Positions 26,293-36,438 of a stretch of 64,000 nt of DNA are shown piece after piece (position 1 is the stretch's first letter; every line of letters starts with the position of its first letter). The DNA is from Muribaculaceae bacterium (GTDB lineage Bacteria > Bacteroidota > Bacteroidia > Bacteroidales > Muribaculaceae). Both the position numbers and the translations under genes were made by a program. Under the pieces are notes generated by a model. It made no database searches, was not told the origin of the DNA, and saw only the letters and a list, made by a program, of their open reading frames with translations. The stretch lies in contig JAFLTL010000001.1 of NCBI GenBank assembly GCA_022510505.1, positions 116,707-180,706 on the forward strand, in the 5' to 3' direction.

Positions 26293-27750
26293 ATGACTCT
26301 TTCTCAGATATTTTCAGGTATTAAGATTAAATCTACCAGCCGGAGTCTCAACGATAGTCCGATTGGCAAAATAACATTCGATTCACGACTGGCTCTGCCG
26401 GGTGACATCTTTGTTGCTCTTAAAGGATTCTCTTCTGACGGACATGATTTCATCCCTTCGCTACTTTCTAAGGGTCTCGCTGCAATAGTTGTCGAAAATT
26501 TACCAGAAAATATAAGCCTGACCGATGAAACTTTCATCGTTGTGGATGACACTCATGAAACACTTGGAAAACTAGCTTCAAATTTCTACAGGAATCCTTC
26601 CGCAAAATTAAAGCTTGTAGGAGTGACCGGGACTAACGGTAAAACTACGATTGCTACCCTTATTTACCAAATGGCTCGAATGGGGGGAAAAAAAGCAGGA
26701 TTAATTTCTACTGTGGCTAATTACATCGACGACGAGGTCGTGCCGGCAACCCACACCACCCCCGATCCACTCGCTATCAATCAACTTTTGGCCGAAATGG
26801 TGAATAAAGGTTGTGAAATAGTTGCCATGGAAGTTAGCTCCCATGCTGCACATCAAAAAAGAATCGCAGGTCTCGAATTCGATGGTGCGGTGTTTACTAA
26901 TCTAACACGTGACCATCTTGATTATCATGGAACCTTTGCCAATTATCGAGATGCAAAGAAGATTTTCTTCGATCAACTTCCAACGGGATCTTTCGCATTG
27001 ATTAATGCCGATGACAAAAATGCGAATTTCCTTGTTCAAAACACTAGGTCTGAGGTTTTCACATATTCTCTTCATTCGCAGTCCGATTTCCATTGCCGAA
27101 TACTCGAGAAAAATTTGGGTTTCACACTTGTATCTATCAACAACAACGAGATTTATCTCCAGTTTACCGGGGAATATAATTCCTATAATCTGACTGCCGT
27201 CTATGGAGTAGCTCTTTTGTTGGGATTTCAAAAAGAGTCGGTTCTGCTTAATCTCAGCAAGTTGACTCCCGTTGCCGGGCGTTTTCAAACATTCAGGTCA
27301 TCTGATAATGTAACTGCAGTGATAGATTACGCCCACACCCCCGATGCTCTAGCGAATGTTCTTGAATCAATCCGCGAAGTCATGAATTCAGGACGTCTTA
27401 TAACGGTTGTCGGAGCCGGAGGAAATCGCGACAAAGGGAAAAGACCTATGATGGGCAAAGTCGCAGTCGATCTCAGTGATATCATTATTTTGACATCCGA
27501 CAACCCTCGCGATGAGGATCCAGCTGTGATTTTAGAAGAAATTGGTCTTGGCATTCCTTCCGATAACCTCAAGCCGGTTATCGTAATTCAAGACCGACGT
27601 GAAGCAATCAGAGCCGCTGTTGCAATGACGCGCCAGGGCGATGTAATACTCGTAGCAGGGAAAGGACATGAGAATTATCAGGAAATCAAAGGTGTAAAAC
27701 ACCACTTCGACGATAGGGAAGAAATACAAAAGGCAATGAAAATCTGTTGA
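26293..27750 (+). CDS. murE: UDP-MurNAc-tripeptide synthetase (MurE)
   Basis: The 485-residue Mur ligase adds the third amino acid to the peptidoglycan stem. It shows the ATP loop GVTGTNGKTT, HTTPDPLAIN and the C-terminal DNPRDEDP. The DNPR sequence is the motif for meso-diaminopimelate, so the wall should be of the DAP type, as in other Bacteroidales. It is tightly packed between ftsI and mraY. Confidence 0.96.
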   Translation: MTLSQIFSGIKIKSTSRSLNDSPIGKITFDSRLALPGDIFVALKGFSSDGHDFIPSLLSKGLAAIVVENLPENISLTDETFIVVDDTHETLGKLASNFYRNPSAKLKLVGVTGTNGKTTIATLIYQMARMGGKKAGLISTVANYIDDEVVPATHTTPDPLAINQLLAEMVNKGCEIVAMEVSSHAAHQKRIAGLEFDGAVFTNLTRDHLDYHGTFANYRDAKKIFFDQLPTGSFALINADDKNANFLVQNTRSEVFTYSLHSQSDFHCRILEKNLGFTLVSINNNEIYLQFTGEYNSYNLTAVYGVALLLGFQKESVLLNLSKLTPVAGRFQTFRSSDNVTAVIDYAHTPDALANVLESIREVMNSGRLITVVGAGGNRDKGKRPMMGKVAVDLSDIIILTSDNPRDEDPAVILEEIGLGIPSDNLKPVIVIQDRREAIRAAVAMTRQGDVILVAGKGHENYQEIKGVKHHFDDREEIQKAMKIC

Positions 27751-27754
27751 AACT

Positions 27755-29029
27755 ATGTTCTATTGGCTTTTTCAAATACTGGAAGGTTACGGAGTGCCAG
27801 GCGCACGATTGATGGATTACATCTCGGTAAGATTCGGCGCCACCTTGGTGCTTTCTCTTATTATCTCCACAATCATCGGACGTAAAATCATTGATCGATT
27901 GCAAATGATGCAAGTGGGCGAGATTGTTCGAAACCTCGGCCTCGAAGGTCAGATGAAGAAAACCGGAACGCCTACGATGGGAGGAATAATAATTATTATC
28001 TCCATTCTTGTGCCTTGTCTACTAATAGGGAACCTGTCTAATGTCTACATGATTCTTTTGTTGATCTCGACAATATGGCTCGGTGGAATTGGTTTTCTTG
28101 ACGACTACATCAAGGTTTCCCGTAAGAATAAAGAAGGACTAAACGGACGATTTAAGATTGTTGGACAGATAGGCATTGGTCTTATTGTCGGATTGACAAT
28201 GATGTTCAGCCCCGATATAGTCATCAGAGAAAATCAAGAAGTAACCCATTATAATGAAGAAAACGGCCAGGAACTCATCTATGAGATCGTTTATGACAAT
28301 AATGAGGTAAAAACTCCGGCCACAACAATTCCTTTTGTCAAGAACAACAATTTCAACTACGCATGGTTAACCGAATGGACTGGGAAAAACGCCTATACTT
28401 GGGGCTGGATTCTTTTCATATTCGTCACCATTTTCATCGTGACAGCAACTTCCAATGGTGCCAATCTGACCGATGGACTTGACGGACTTGCAACCGGAAC
28501 CTCGGCAATCATTGGGGTCGCACTCGCTGCCATGGCCTATCTGGGAGGAAACGTAATATATTCATCCTATTTGAATATAATGTATATTCCTTCAAGTTCT
28601 GAAATGGTGGTCTACATGGGTGCATTTATTGGATCGCTTATTGGGTTCCTATGGTATAATGCCTATCCTGCTCAAGTTTTTATGGGCGACACCGGATCAT
28701 TAACATTAGGTGGCATCATTGCCGTTTTTGCTGTGCTGATTCATAAGGAATTGATGTTGCCAATTCTTTGCGCAATTTTCTACATTGAAGACCTTTCGGT
28801 AATGATTCAAGTTTTCTGGTTCAAATTAACCAAGCGTAAATATGGAACTGGTAAAAGAGTATTTAAAATGACTCCTTTACATCATCATTTTCAAAAACCG
28901 GCAGGTGTTGTCGAGGCACTTTGGCAGAATCCCAAAGGGGCAATCCCCGAATCCAAAATAGTTATTCGTTTCTGGATTATAGGTATTCTTCTTGCTGCTG
29001 TAACTTTTGTCACTTTAAAGATCAGATAA
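27755..29029 (+). CDS. mraY: Phospho-MurNAc-pentapeptide transferase (MraY)
   Basis: The 424-residue membrane enzyme links phospho-MurNAc-pentapeptide to undecaprenyl phosphate to form lipid I. It has about ten membrane segments and the conserved FLDDYIKVSRKNKEGL, NGANLTDGLDGLA and MTPLHHHFQ motifs. An insertion of about 50 residues after GLTMMFSPD (near residues 155-205) makes it longer than the E. coli protein (360); Bacteroidota MraY proteins usually have this. Confidence 0.96.
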   Translation: MFYWLFQILEGYGVPGARLMDYISVRFGATLVLSLIISTIIGRKIIDRLQMMQVGEIVRNLGLEGQMKKTGTPTMGGIIIIISILVPCLLIGNLSNVYMILLLISTIWLGGIGFLDDYIKVSRKNKEGLNGRFKIVGQIGIGLIVGLTMMFSPDIVIRENQEVTHYNEENGQELIYEIVYDNNEVKTPATTIPFVKNNNFNYAWLTEWTGKNAYTWGWILFIFVTIFIVTATSNGANLTDGLDGLATGTSAIIGVALAAMAYLGGNVIYSSYLNIMYIPSSSEMVVYMGAFIGSLIGFLWYNAYPAQVFMGDTGSLTLGGIIAVFAVLIHKELMLPILCAIFYIEDLSVMIQVFWFKLTKRKYGTGKRVFKMTPLHHHFQKPAGVVEALWQNPKGAIPESKIVIRFWIIGILLAAVTFVTLKIR

Positions 29030-30382
29030 ATGGAGAAAAAACTGATTGCGATTATTGGAGGTGGAGAAAGTGGTGTGGGAGCCGCCATTCTCGCTAAAGA
29101 TAAGGGATTCGATGTCTTTCTGAGCGACAGCGGAAGCCTGTCCACAAAATATCGCGACATTCTTCTGAAAGAAAACATCCCTTTTGAAGAAGGAAAACAT
29201 TCCCGTGAAATCATTCTGAAAGCCCATGAGGTAGTTAAAAGCCCGGGAGTTCCTCCTACATGTGACATCATGAAGGAAATTTTCGACGAGGAAATACCCG
29301 TCATTTCAGAAATTGAATTCGCGAGTCGTTACACTGACTCGAAAATGGTTTGTATAACCGGCAGCAATGGAAAAACCACTACTACCATGCTGACACATCA
29401 TATATTTGTCAGAGCTGGAATCGATGCTTCTCTGGCAGGAAATATCGGGAAAAGTCTGGCCTATCAGGTTGCTCGTGACCCGCATGAGGTGTATGTTATC
29501 GAACTAAGCTCCTTCCAGCTCGAAAACATGTATCGTTTCAAGGCAAATGTAGCAGTAATATTGAATATAACTCCCGACCATCTGGATAGATATGATTATA
29601 AATTCCAGAATTACATTGATGCAAAGTTCCGCATCATCAATAATATGTCGGCTGAAGATGCTTTCATATACTGGGAAGATGATCCGGTGATTCTTCAGCA
29701 ACTGGACCGGTTTGAGATTGAGGCTCGCCAATTACCCTTCTCTCGTTATCACAAGGATAAGGAAACTGCAGCATGGTTAGACGATGACAATCTCGTCTTC
29801 AATCCGGCTGCCGGTCATTGGACTATGCCAAGAGCCGACCTGGCATTGAACGGCTTGCATAATGTTTACAACTCAATGGCAGCCGGACTGTCAGCATCTT
29901 TCATGGATATAAAGAAAGATACTATTCGTGAAGCACTGGCCGATTTCAAGAGTGTTGAACATCGCCTTGAATTCGTTGGCAACATCAATGGAGTGGACTA
30001 CATCAACGACTCTAAAGCGACAAACGTTAATTCCTGCTGGTATGCACTTGAAAGTATGCCAAAATCGGGGAAATCGATTGTGCTTATTCTAGGGGGAAAA
30101 GACAAAGGCAATGATTATTCTGAAATCCAACAGCTGGTTGAGGAAAAAGTAAAGGCTATTGTAGCTATGGGAAAGGACAATTCAAAGATTATCTCCTTCT
30201 TTAGAAATGTACCCGTCTTCGACACTCATTCCATGGAGGAGGCTGTCAATAAATGTCACGAAATATCTTCATATCATGACACTGTGCTGCTTTCACCATG
30301 TTGCGCAAGTTTCGATTTATTCAATAGCTACGAGCATCGTGGCAAATTGTTTAAGGAAGAAGTTTTAAAATTGAAGAAATAA
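29030..30382 (+). CDS. murD: UDP-MurNAc-L-alanine:D-glutamate ligase (MurD)
   Basis: The 450-residue Mur ligase adds D-Glu to UDP-MurNAc-L-Ala. It has an N-terminal UDP-binding fold (IIGGGESGVGAA), SPGVPP, the ATP loop CITGSNGKTTT, and the DSKATN and LSPCCASFD motifs. It begins directly after the mraY stop. Confidence 0.96.
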   Translation: MEKKLIAIIGGGESGVGAAILAKDKGFDVFLSDSGSLSTKYRDILLKENIPFEEGKHSREIILKAHEVVKSPGVPPTCDIMKEIFDEEIPVISEIEFASRYTDSKMVCITGSNGKTTTTMLTHHIFVRAGIDASLAGNIGKSLAYQVARDPHEVYVIELSSFQLENMYRFKANVAVILNITPDHLDRYDYKFQNYIDAKFRIINNMSAEDAFIYWEDDPVILQQLDRFEIEARQLPFSRYHKDKETAAWLDDDNLVFNPAAGHWTMPRADLALNGLHNVYNSMAAGLSASFMDIKKDTIREALADFKSVEHRLEFVGNINGVDYINDSKATNVNSCWYALESMPKSGKSIVLILGGKDKGNDYSEIQQLVEEKVKAIVAMGKDNSKIISFFRNVPVFDTHSMEEAVNKCHEISSYHDTVLLSPCCASFDLFNSYEHRGKLFKEEVLKLKK

Positions 30383-30385
30383 AAA

Positions 30386-31684
30386 ATGGAAGCTGAAATT
30401 CAAGATTCCAAGGAACAACCTAAAGGACAACAAGATAAATATCTTTGGGCAATTTTCCTGACACTCCTTTGTGTGTCGGTGGTGGAGCTGTATAGTGCAT
30501 CCTCAAGAGAAGTTGTCGGTGACAATGTATTTTCACCAATCATTCGACATGGCATGATGTTGGGTGTTGGTGTTCTCATCGTTTTCATTATGTCACGCAT
30601 CCATTTTAGCAAATTCATATATGTCATCCCGATTTTCGCACTCGGAAGCCTTCTGATGATGGGCTACGTCTTATTTTTCGGTGAAATAATTAACGGTGCT
30701 CGTCGCAGTTTCAATCTTTTTGGAATCGCAATTCAACCATCAGAATTCCTCAAACTATCGGCCGTTTTAATAATAGCGGTCATCATGTCACGCACTCAAC
30801 TGAGCAAGAAAGATAAGACGAGAAAAAACGGTGTTATAGCTACAGCAAGCGTTGTCTTCATCATGGGAGCACTTTTGTTTTCCCAAGGGCTCACCAACAC
30901 AATACTCTTGATGGCAATCAGTCTGTCAATGATGGTTGTCGGAGGCATTCAGTTTAAAAAACTGGGTGCTGTAATTCTGGTATACTCTATTGTGGCTATT
31001 GGAGGATGGTACTATAAGGATAAAAGAGCTGAAATTCGCCAGGAACAAGCAACTGAACTTGCGATTCAAAGAGGAACCGCTCTCCCATCACAAGAAGATA
31101 ATTTTCGTGGGAAAACATGGAAAGAACGTTTCAAAAGATTTTTCGATCCAACCCCGAAATATGAAATGACGATGGACAGCAAAAACCAGCAGGAGATGTT
31201 CTCCTATATGGCTCAGGCTAACGGTGGAATAGTTGGAGTTTGGCCAGGCAATTCACGTGAAACCTCACGTTTGCCTCTGGCATTCTCCGATTACATATTT
31301 GCTATTGTCATCGAAGACCTTGGCTTCGTTGGAGGATTTGCTCTGCTTTTACTCTATCTCTCACTGATAGCTCGAGCGGGAACAATAGCTGCCCGATGTT
31401 CAAACGCTCTGCCCGCTTTGCTTGTCATGGGATGCGCTGTCATGATTATCTTCCAGGCGCTGTTCCACATGGCTATAGTAACAGGTGTCTTCCCGGTTTC
31501 CGGACAACCACTGCCGTTAATTTCGAAAGGAGGAACTTCCATTTTGATTACGTCCATAGCGTTTGGTATTATGCTTAGCGTTAGCCGATTTGCCGTTCAG
31601 TCAGGAAAGAAACAGGAAATTAAGGAAGAAGGTAACTCACTTCCGGAAGAGATGAGAGCCATTAACCCAACTCAACTCAGTTAA
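30386..31684 (+). CDS. ftsW: Septal peptidoglycan polymerase FtsW (SEDS family)
   Basis: The 432-residue SEDS protein has about ten membrane segments. Family signs are GARRSFNLFGIAIQPSEFLKL, the SRLPLAFSDYIFAIVIEDLGF block and the C-terminal PVSGQPLPLISKGGTS. It polymerises glycan strands from lipid II together with FtsI. Its position in the dcw cluster favours FtsW over RodA. A hydrophilic loop near residues 215-270 is longer than in E. coli. Confidence 0.93.
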   Translation: MEAEIQDSKEQPKGQQDKYLWAIFLTLLCVSVVELYSASSREVVGDNVFSPIIRHGMMLGVGVLIVFIMSRIHFSKFIYVIPIFALGSLLMMGYVLFFGEIINGARRSFNLFGIAIQPSEFLKLSAVLIIAVIMSRTQLSKKDKTRKNGVIATASVVFIMGALLFSQGLTNTILLMAISLSMMVVGGIQFKKLGAVILVYSIVAIGGWYYKDKRAEIRQEQATELAIQRGTALPSQEDNFRGKTWKERFKRFFDPTPKYEMTMDSKNQQEMFSYMAQANGGIVGVWPGNSRETSRLPLAFSDYIFAIVIEDLGFVGGFALLLLYLSLIARAGTIAARCSNALPALLVMGCAVMIIFQALFHMAIVTGVFPVSGQPLPLISKGGTSILITSIAFGIMLSVSRFAVQSGKKQEIKEEGNSLPEEMRAINPTQLS

Positions 31685-31686
31685 AT

Positions 31687-32808
31687 ATGAAATACCTAAT
31701 TAGTGGCGGAGGAACAGGGGGTCACATCTTCCCCGCACTATCTATAGCAAACGCAGTCAAGGCTGCCGACCCCGAAGCCGATATTCTATTCGTGGGAGCA
31801 ATTGATCGAATGGAAATGGAAAAGGTTCCACAGGCAGGATATAAAATCATCGGACTTCCCGTTGCAGGATTCAACCGCAAAAATGTCCTTAAAAATTTCA
31901 AGGTTCTTCTAAAACTGTATAACAGCATTCGTCTTGCAAAAAAAATCCTCAAGGAATTCAATCCCGATATTGCGGTCGGTGTTGGAGGCTATGCAAGCGG
32001 ACCAATTCTAAAGGCAGCTCAGAAAAAAGGAATCCCAACTATGTTGCAGGAGCAGAATTCCTATGCAGGGGTTACCAATAAGTTGCTGGCACAAAAAGCA
32101 AATGCGATTTTTGTTGCCTACGACGGAATGGAGAGGTTTTTCCCTGCTGAAAAAATAATTAAGACTGGTAATCCGATTAGAAAAAACATAAAGGATAGCG
32201 AAAAAATTGATAAAAGGAAGGCCAAGGAGGAACTTGGTTTCGACCCTGACAAACTTCTGATTGTTGCAGTTGGGGGGAGCTTAGGAGCAAGAACAATAAA
32301 CGAAAGCATTCTTGCTTCGATTCCGGTATTCATGAAGAACGACATCAATCTTCTTTGGCAAACCGGTAAGCAATATGCAAAAACCTATCTGCCTGAAGCT
32401 GAAAAACAATCCAAAAGCGGGATTAAAGCCGTGCCGTTCATCGATCGGATGGACCTTGTTTATGCAGCTGCCGACCTGATAATATCTCGTGCCGGTGCTG
32501 CCACTATTTCCGAAATTCAATATCTCGGAGTTCCCTCTATCTTGATACCATCACCTAATGTGGCCGAAGACCACCAGAGAAAGAATGCCGAGGCTCTCGT
32601 TAAGGAAGGAGCTGCACAAATGCTCCTTGACAAAGATGCCGAGGAGAAACTCCCCGGGATGATACGCTTACTGATAAAGGATCCGGAAAAACTTATAAAA
32701 TTAGGTGAGAATGCTAGAAAAATGGGACTTGGGAATGCCGACAATCTGATTGCAGCCAAAGTAATAGAAACAGCAAAACAAAACCGCAAGGAATCCAATG
32801 AAGGATAA
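31687..32808 (+). CDS. murG: Lipid II synthase, GlcNAc transferase (MurG)
   Basis: The 373-residue GT28 enzyme adds GlcNAc to lipid I on the cytoplasmic face. Motifs are the N-terminal SGGGTGGHIFPALS, VGGYASGP, GGSLGAR and the donor-site stretch SRAGAATISE. It overlaps murC by 11 bases, so their translation is probably coupled. Confidence 0.96.
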   Translation: MKYLISGGGTGGHIFPALSIANAVKAADPEADILFVGAIDRMEMEKVPQAGYKIIGLPVAGFNRKNVLKNFKVLLKLYNSIRLAKKILKEFNPDIAVGVGGYASGPILKAAQKKGIPTMLQEQNSYAGVTNKLLAQKANAIFVAYDGMERFFPAEKIIKTGNPIRKNIKDSEKIDKRKAKEELGFDPDKLLIVAVGGSLGARTINESILASIPVFMKNDINLLWQTGKQYAKTYLPEAEKQSKSGIKAVPFIDRMDLVYAAADLIISRAGAATISEIQYLGVPSILIPSPNVAEDHQRKNAEALVKEGAAQMLLDKDAEEKLPGMIRLLIKDPEKLIKLGENARKMGLGNADNLIAAKVIETAKQNRKESNEG

Positions 32809-34186
32809 GGTCTTTTTTGTAGGGGCAGGTGGAATCGGCATGGCGGCCCTTGAGCGTTATTGCTTATCAAGAAAAATGAAGGTCGGGGGTTATGATTTGA
32901 CTCCGACAGAACTCACTCGACAATTGATTGAAGAGGGAGTTGAAATTAACTATGAAGGTTCGGTAGAATCAATTCCTGACGCGTTCAGAAACCCTGCCGA
33001 TACTCTCGTTGTCTATACACCGGCCGTTAATTCGAATCTGCCGGCTCTGAAATGGTTTGAAGAGAATGGATTCGAAATAATCAAACGCTCGGTTTTTCTT
33101 GGAAGAGTCACTGAAAACTCCCGGGCACTCTGTTTTGCCGGAACACATGGAAAAACTACAACCTCAGCTATTTGTGCCCACATTTTGAACATGACCCCGG
33201 GAGTAGGATGCAATGCATTTCTCGGTGGCATATTGAAGAATTATAACAGTAATCTTATTTTATCGGAAACCTCTCCTTTTTCGGTAATCGAAGCCGACGA
33301 ATTCGATCGGTCTTTCCACACACTCAAACCTTATGTAGCTATAATCACTTCCTGCGACCCCGATCATCTCGACATTTATAAAACCGAAGAAAACTATCGG
33401 GAAGCCTTTTCCCATTTCACAAGCCTCATTCGTGAAAATGGATTTTTACTACTTCATAAAGGTGTCAAACTCACTCCCCGAACAAAAAAATCGGTCGCGA
33501 GCTATACCTATAGTTCAAATGGAGAAGATGCCGATTTTATGGCTCAGAACATTCGTTTTGAAAACCGAACTTTCGTTTTTGATCTTAAACTGCCCGATGG
33601 AACTGTTGTCAAAGACCTTCAGCTTGAAAAACCTATCGAAATCAATATCGACAACAGTGTTGCTGCGGCCGGTGCCGTATGGCTGACCGGAAGCTTTGAC
33701 CAAGACAGCGTAAGAAAAGCCTTGTCTACTTATCAGGGCACAGATCGACGTTTTGACTTGAGATGGGAAGAAAAGAAATCACCTAATCGGATAATCATCG
33801 ACGATTACGCTCATCACCCAAAGGAAATCGAAACATCAATCAAAACTATTAGGAAAATGTTTCCCGAAAGGGAAATAACGGTCGCTTTCCAACCCCATCT
33901 TTATACACGCACCCGCGATTTTGCGTCCGATTTTGCAAAGGCACTCTCGTTAGCCCACAAGATAATAATGGTCGACCTCTACCCTGCCCGTGAAGAACCA
34001 ATTCCTGGAATTTCATCTGAAACCATTTTCAATTTGATAGAAAACGAAAAAAAGATACTCATTGATAAAGAATATTTCATTGATACAGTAAAAAATAGTA
34101 ACTTTGACTGTCTTGTAACCCTAGGTGCAGGGAATCTTCCAAATTATATCCCCGAACTTATCAAAAAACTGGAAGCAGAACAATAG
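32798..34186 (+). CDS. murC: UDP-MurNAc:L-alanine ligase (MurC)
   Basis: The 462-residue Mur ligase adds the first residue, L-Ala, to UDP-MurNAc. It has the Rossmann start FFVGAGGIGMAAL, ATP loop GTHGKTTTS, EADEFDRSF, and the C-terminal DDYAHHPKEI and FQPHLYTRT. Length and motifs are standard. Its start lies inside the end of murG. Confidence 0.96.
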   Translation: MKDKVFFVGAGGIGMAALERYCLSRKMKVGGYDLTPTELTRQLIEEGVEINYEGSVESIPDAFRNPADTLVVYTPAVNSNLPALKWFEENGFEIIKRSVFLGRVTENSRALCFAGTHGKTTTSAICAHILNMTPGVGCNAFLGGILKNYNSNLILSETSPFSVIEADEFDRSFHTLKPYVAIITSCDPDHLDIYKTEENYREAFSHFTSLIRENGFLLLHKGVKLTPRTKKSVASYTYSSNGEDADFMAQNIRFENRTFVFDLKLPDGTVVKDLQLEKPIEINIDNSVAAAGAVWLTGSFDQDSVRKALSTYQGTDRRFDLRWEEKKSPNRIIIDDYAHHPKEIETSIKTIRKMFPEREITVAFQPHLYTRTRDFASDFAKALSLAHKIIMVDLYPAREEPIPGISSETIFNLIENEKKILIDKEYFIDTVKNSNFDCLVTLGAGNLPNYIPELIKKLEAEQ

Positions 34187-34207
34187 GAACGCTCTTTGCA
34201 TGACCCG

Positions 34208-35062
34208 ATGACTGAAGAAAAGAAAGAAAAAATCAAGACTGTCATAAGAGGAATTCTCTCAGGTATACTCATTCTTTACCTTGGAGCTGCCATATTTATG
34301 ACCCATCGTCTTCATGCCGGAGAAAACATCAGGAAAGTCAATATTTTCATTGAACCTAATTCCACAGGTCAGCCATTCGTCACGCAGAATGGCCTTAGAA
34401 CAGAGATAAAATCACTCCCCGAAATCGAAACGCCCGTGTCCCAGGTCGACATTTCGGCCATAGAACAGGAAATTAACGAAATCGTGAACGTTGAAAAAGC
34501 CCAGATAGAACTCACATCCGGCGGGGATTTCAATGTCTATGTGACGCCTATGATTCCAGTGGCACGAGTGTTCAATTCCAACGGCTTTTCCTATTATATC
34601 AATAGAGAAGGGAAAAAACTGACTGCTGATGCCCGATATCACATCGACGTGCCGATTATTACCGGACGAATCGACGATAATGTGCTGTCAACTTTAGACA
34701 TTCTACCAGTCATAAATTATGTCAGTCTCGACCCTCTATGGAACAGTCTGACCACCGCATTCAAAGTGAACGAGAACCATGACTTGCTCCTAATACCGTC
34801 AATTAAAGGGCATGTGGTCAATCTCGGGAATCCACTTGAAAATAATCTTGACGACAAGTTTGCCCGACTTCTGACAATATACCGGGAGGTTCTGCCAAGA
34901 AAAGGATGGCAATTCTATGATACCATCTCGGTTAAATTCAACGGACAAGTCGTCGCATCCCGTACTCAAAAGACCAAGCCTGTTCCAGATCTAATTCACG
35001 AACTTGTTGACAACGAAGAAGAAACTATTGACAACATGAGCACTTGGGCTCCTGACCATTAA
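34208..35062 (+). CDS. ftsQ: FtsQ/DivIB-like cell-division protein
   Basis: The 284-residue protein has a short charged cytoplasmic tail, one membrane segment near residues 18-36 and a periplasmic part with the FtsQ-like GRIDD and YREVLPRKGWQFYDTISVKFNGQVVA stretches. FtsQ organises the divisome through its POTRA and beta domains. The POTRA sequence is weak, so the assignment leans on its place between murC and ftsA. ATG 34208 is used; an earlier TTG gives only four extra residues. Confidence 0.85.
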   Translation: MTEEKKEKIKTVIRGILSGILILYLGAAIFMTHRLHAGENIRKVNIFIEPNSTGQPFVTQNGLRTEIKSLPEIETPVSQVDISAIEQEINEIVNVEKAQIELTSGGDFNVYVTPMIPVARVFNSNGFSYYINREGKKLTADARYHIDVPIITGRIDDNVLSTLDILPVINYVSLDPLWNSLTTAFKVNENHDLLLIPSIKGHVVNLGNPLENNLDDKFARLLTIYREVLPRKGWQFYDTISVKFNGQVVASRTQKTKPVPDLIHELVDNEEETIDNMSTWAPDH

Positions 35063-35074
35063 TATAAATCACAA

Positions 35075-36403
35075 ATGCCAACCTATATTTCTGCAATTGA
35101 GATAGGAAGTTCACGCATAAAAGGTGCGATTGGAATTCTAAATGATGACGCTACTCTTAACATCGTCGCAATTGAAGAACAGCCTCTGGCCGTGGGCGCC
35201 GTTCGCTACGGATGTGTGCTGAATGTCGACGAGGTAAGTAACAAAATTAATGTGATAAGGAAATTCCTGGAGAATAATCCTTATGTATCGCCGCGCAAGA
35301 TAAATTCTACTTTTGTTGGATTGGGAGGACGATCACTCGTTTCCACTCCCACCGAATCGGTCATCTCGATGGACAACGAAAGAGAAATAGGCCCCGGCGT
35401 CATCAAGGAACTGCGCAAAAGAGCTAAAGCAACCTTTAAAATGTCGAATAAGGAAGTGCTCGAAGCAGTCCCGATGAATTATACTGTTGACGATAAGTTG
35501 ATGAATAATCCTGTTGGAATCTACGGCAGCGAAATCAAAGGTAAATTCAATCTCATCATCTGCGATGATCGAAACAAGAAGAATTTAAAAAGAGCTTTCG
35601 ATAAGAGCGACTTAAAGATCAAAGGTTTCTTCTCACGAGTGCTGACAGTTGAAAAATTGGTGTTGACAGGCGATGATAAACTACTTGGATGTGTTATAGT
35701 AGATATGGGTGCCGAAACAACTACAGTGTCTGTCTATAAGGATGGAGCATTGAAATATCTGACAACCATCCCAATGGGTTCCCGCTTCATTACACGTGAC
35801 CTGGCCCATATTCTGAACGTAACCGAAGAAAGAGCTGAAGAAATAAAACTTCATCATGTCAATCTTAATCAAACTGAGGCCGAAGTGGGTGAAAGATATG
35901 ATCAGCTCGACGAACGTTTGATCAACAATATAGTTCAGGCAAGGGTCAGCGAGATAATTACCAATATTAAAAATCAAATCGACTTCTCGAAAATCAAACG
36001 TGAGGAACTAACAGCAGGTATTATCCTTATGGGTAACGGTGCAAAGCTCAACGGAATGAAGGAGGCACTTCATCGCGAAACAACAATGAACGTCCGAAAG
36101 GCATCCCTTGTCGAGTCCGTCAGATGCGCACCAAATCTTAGTCTGCCAATGTCTGATGCTATAGATGTGGTTTCAATCCTCATTTCGGCTGTCAGGAACG
36201 GTGAGAACCTCGAATGTACAACAGGAGTTATACAGGCAGAACAGCCCGACATTAATCTGACAAACGGAACAACTGGATCTACCGACAATCCTGAGCAAGG
36301 AAAAGAAAAAAAGAAAAAAAGTGGAGTAATGGACCGAATCGGGCGACTCTTTGAAAATCTTGTCAGAGAAGAAGACTTCGATGAAGAAGACGATGAACAA
36401 TAA
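35075..36403 (+). CDS. ftsA: Cell-division protein FtsA
   Basis: The 442-residue actin-like ATPase tethers FtsZ to the membrane. Visible motifs are the phosphate-1 loop IEIGSSRIKGAIG, the SHS2-type insertion (residues 80-170), VDMGAETTTVSVY and LMGNGAKLNGM. The C terminus carries a Lys-rich run and a last stretch (VMDRIGRLFENLVREEDF) that can form the amphipathic membrane-targeting helix, followed by an acidic tail. Confidence 0.95.
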   Translation: MPTYISAIEIGSSRIKGAIGILNDDATLNIVAIEEQPLAVGAVRYGCVLNVDEVSNKINVIRKFLENNPYVSPRKINSTFVGLGGRSLVSTPTESVISMDNEREIGPGVIKELRKRAKATFKMSNKEVLEAVPMNYTVDDKLMNNPVGIYGSEIKGKFNLIICDDRNKKNLKRAFDKSDLKIKGFFSRVLTVEKLVLTGDDKLLGCVIVDMGAETTTVSVYKDGALKYLTTIPMGSRFITRDLAHILNVTEERAEEIKLHHVNLNQTEAEVGERYDQLDERLINNIVQARVSEIITNIKNQIDFSKIKREELTAGIILMGNGAKLNGMKEALHRETTMNVRKASLVESVRCAPNLSLPMSDAIDVVSILISAVRNGENLECTTGVIQAEQPDINLTNGTTGSTDNPEQGKEKKKKSGVMDRIGRLFENLVREEDFDEEDDEQ

Positions 36404-36438
36404 TTTCCAACGAATCAACCTTCATTATATAAATTAAA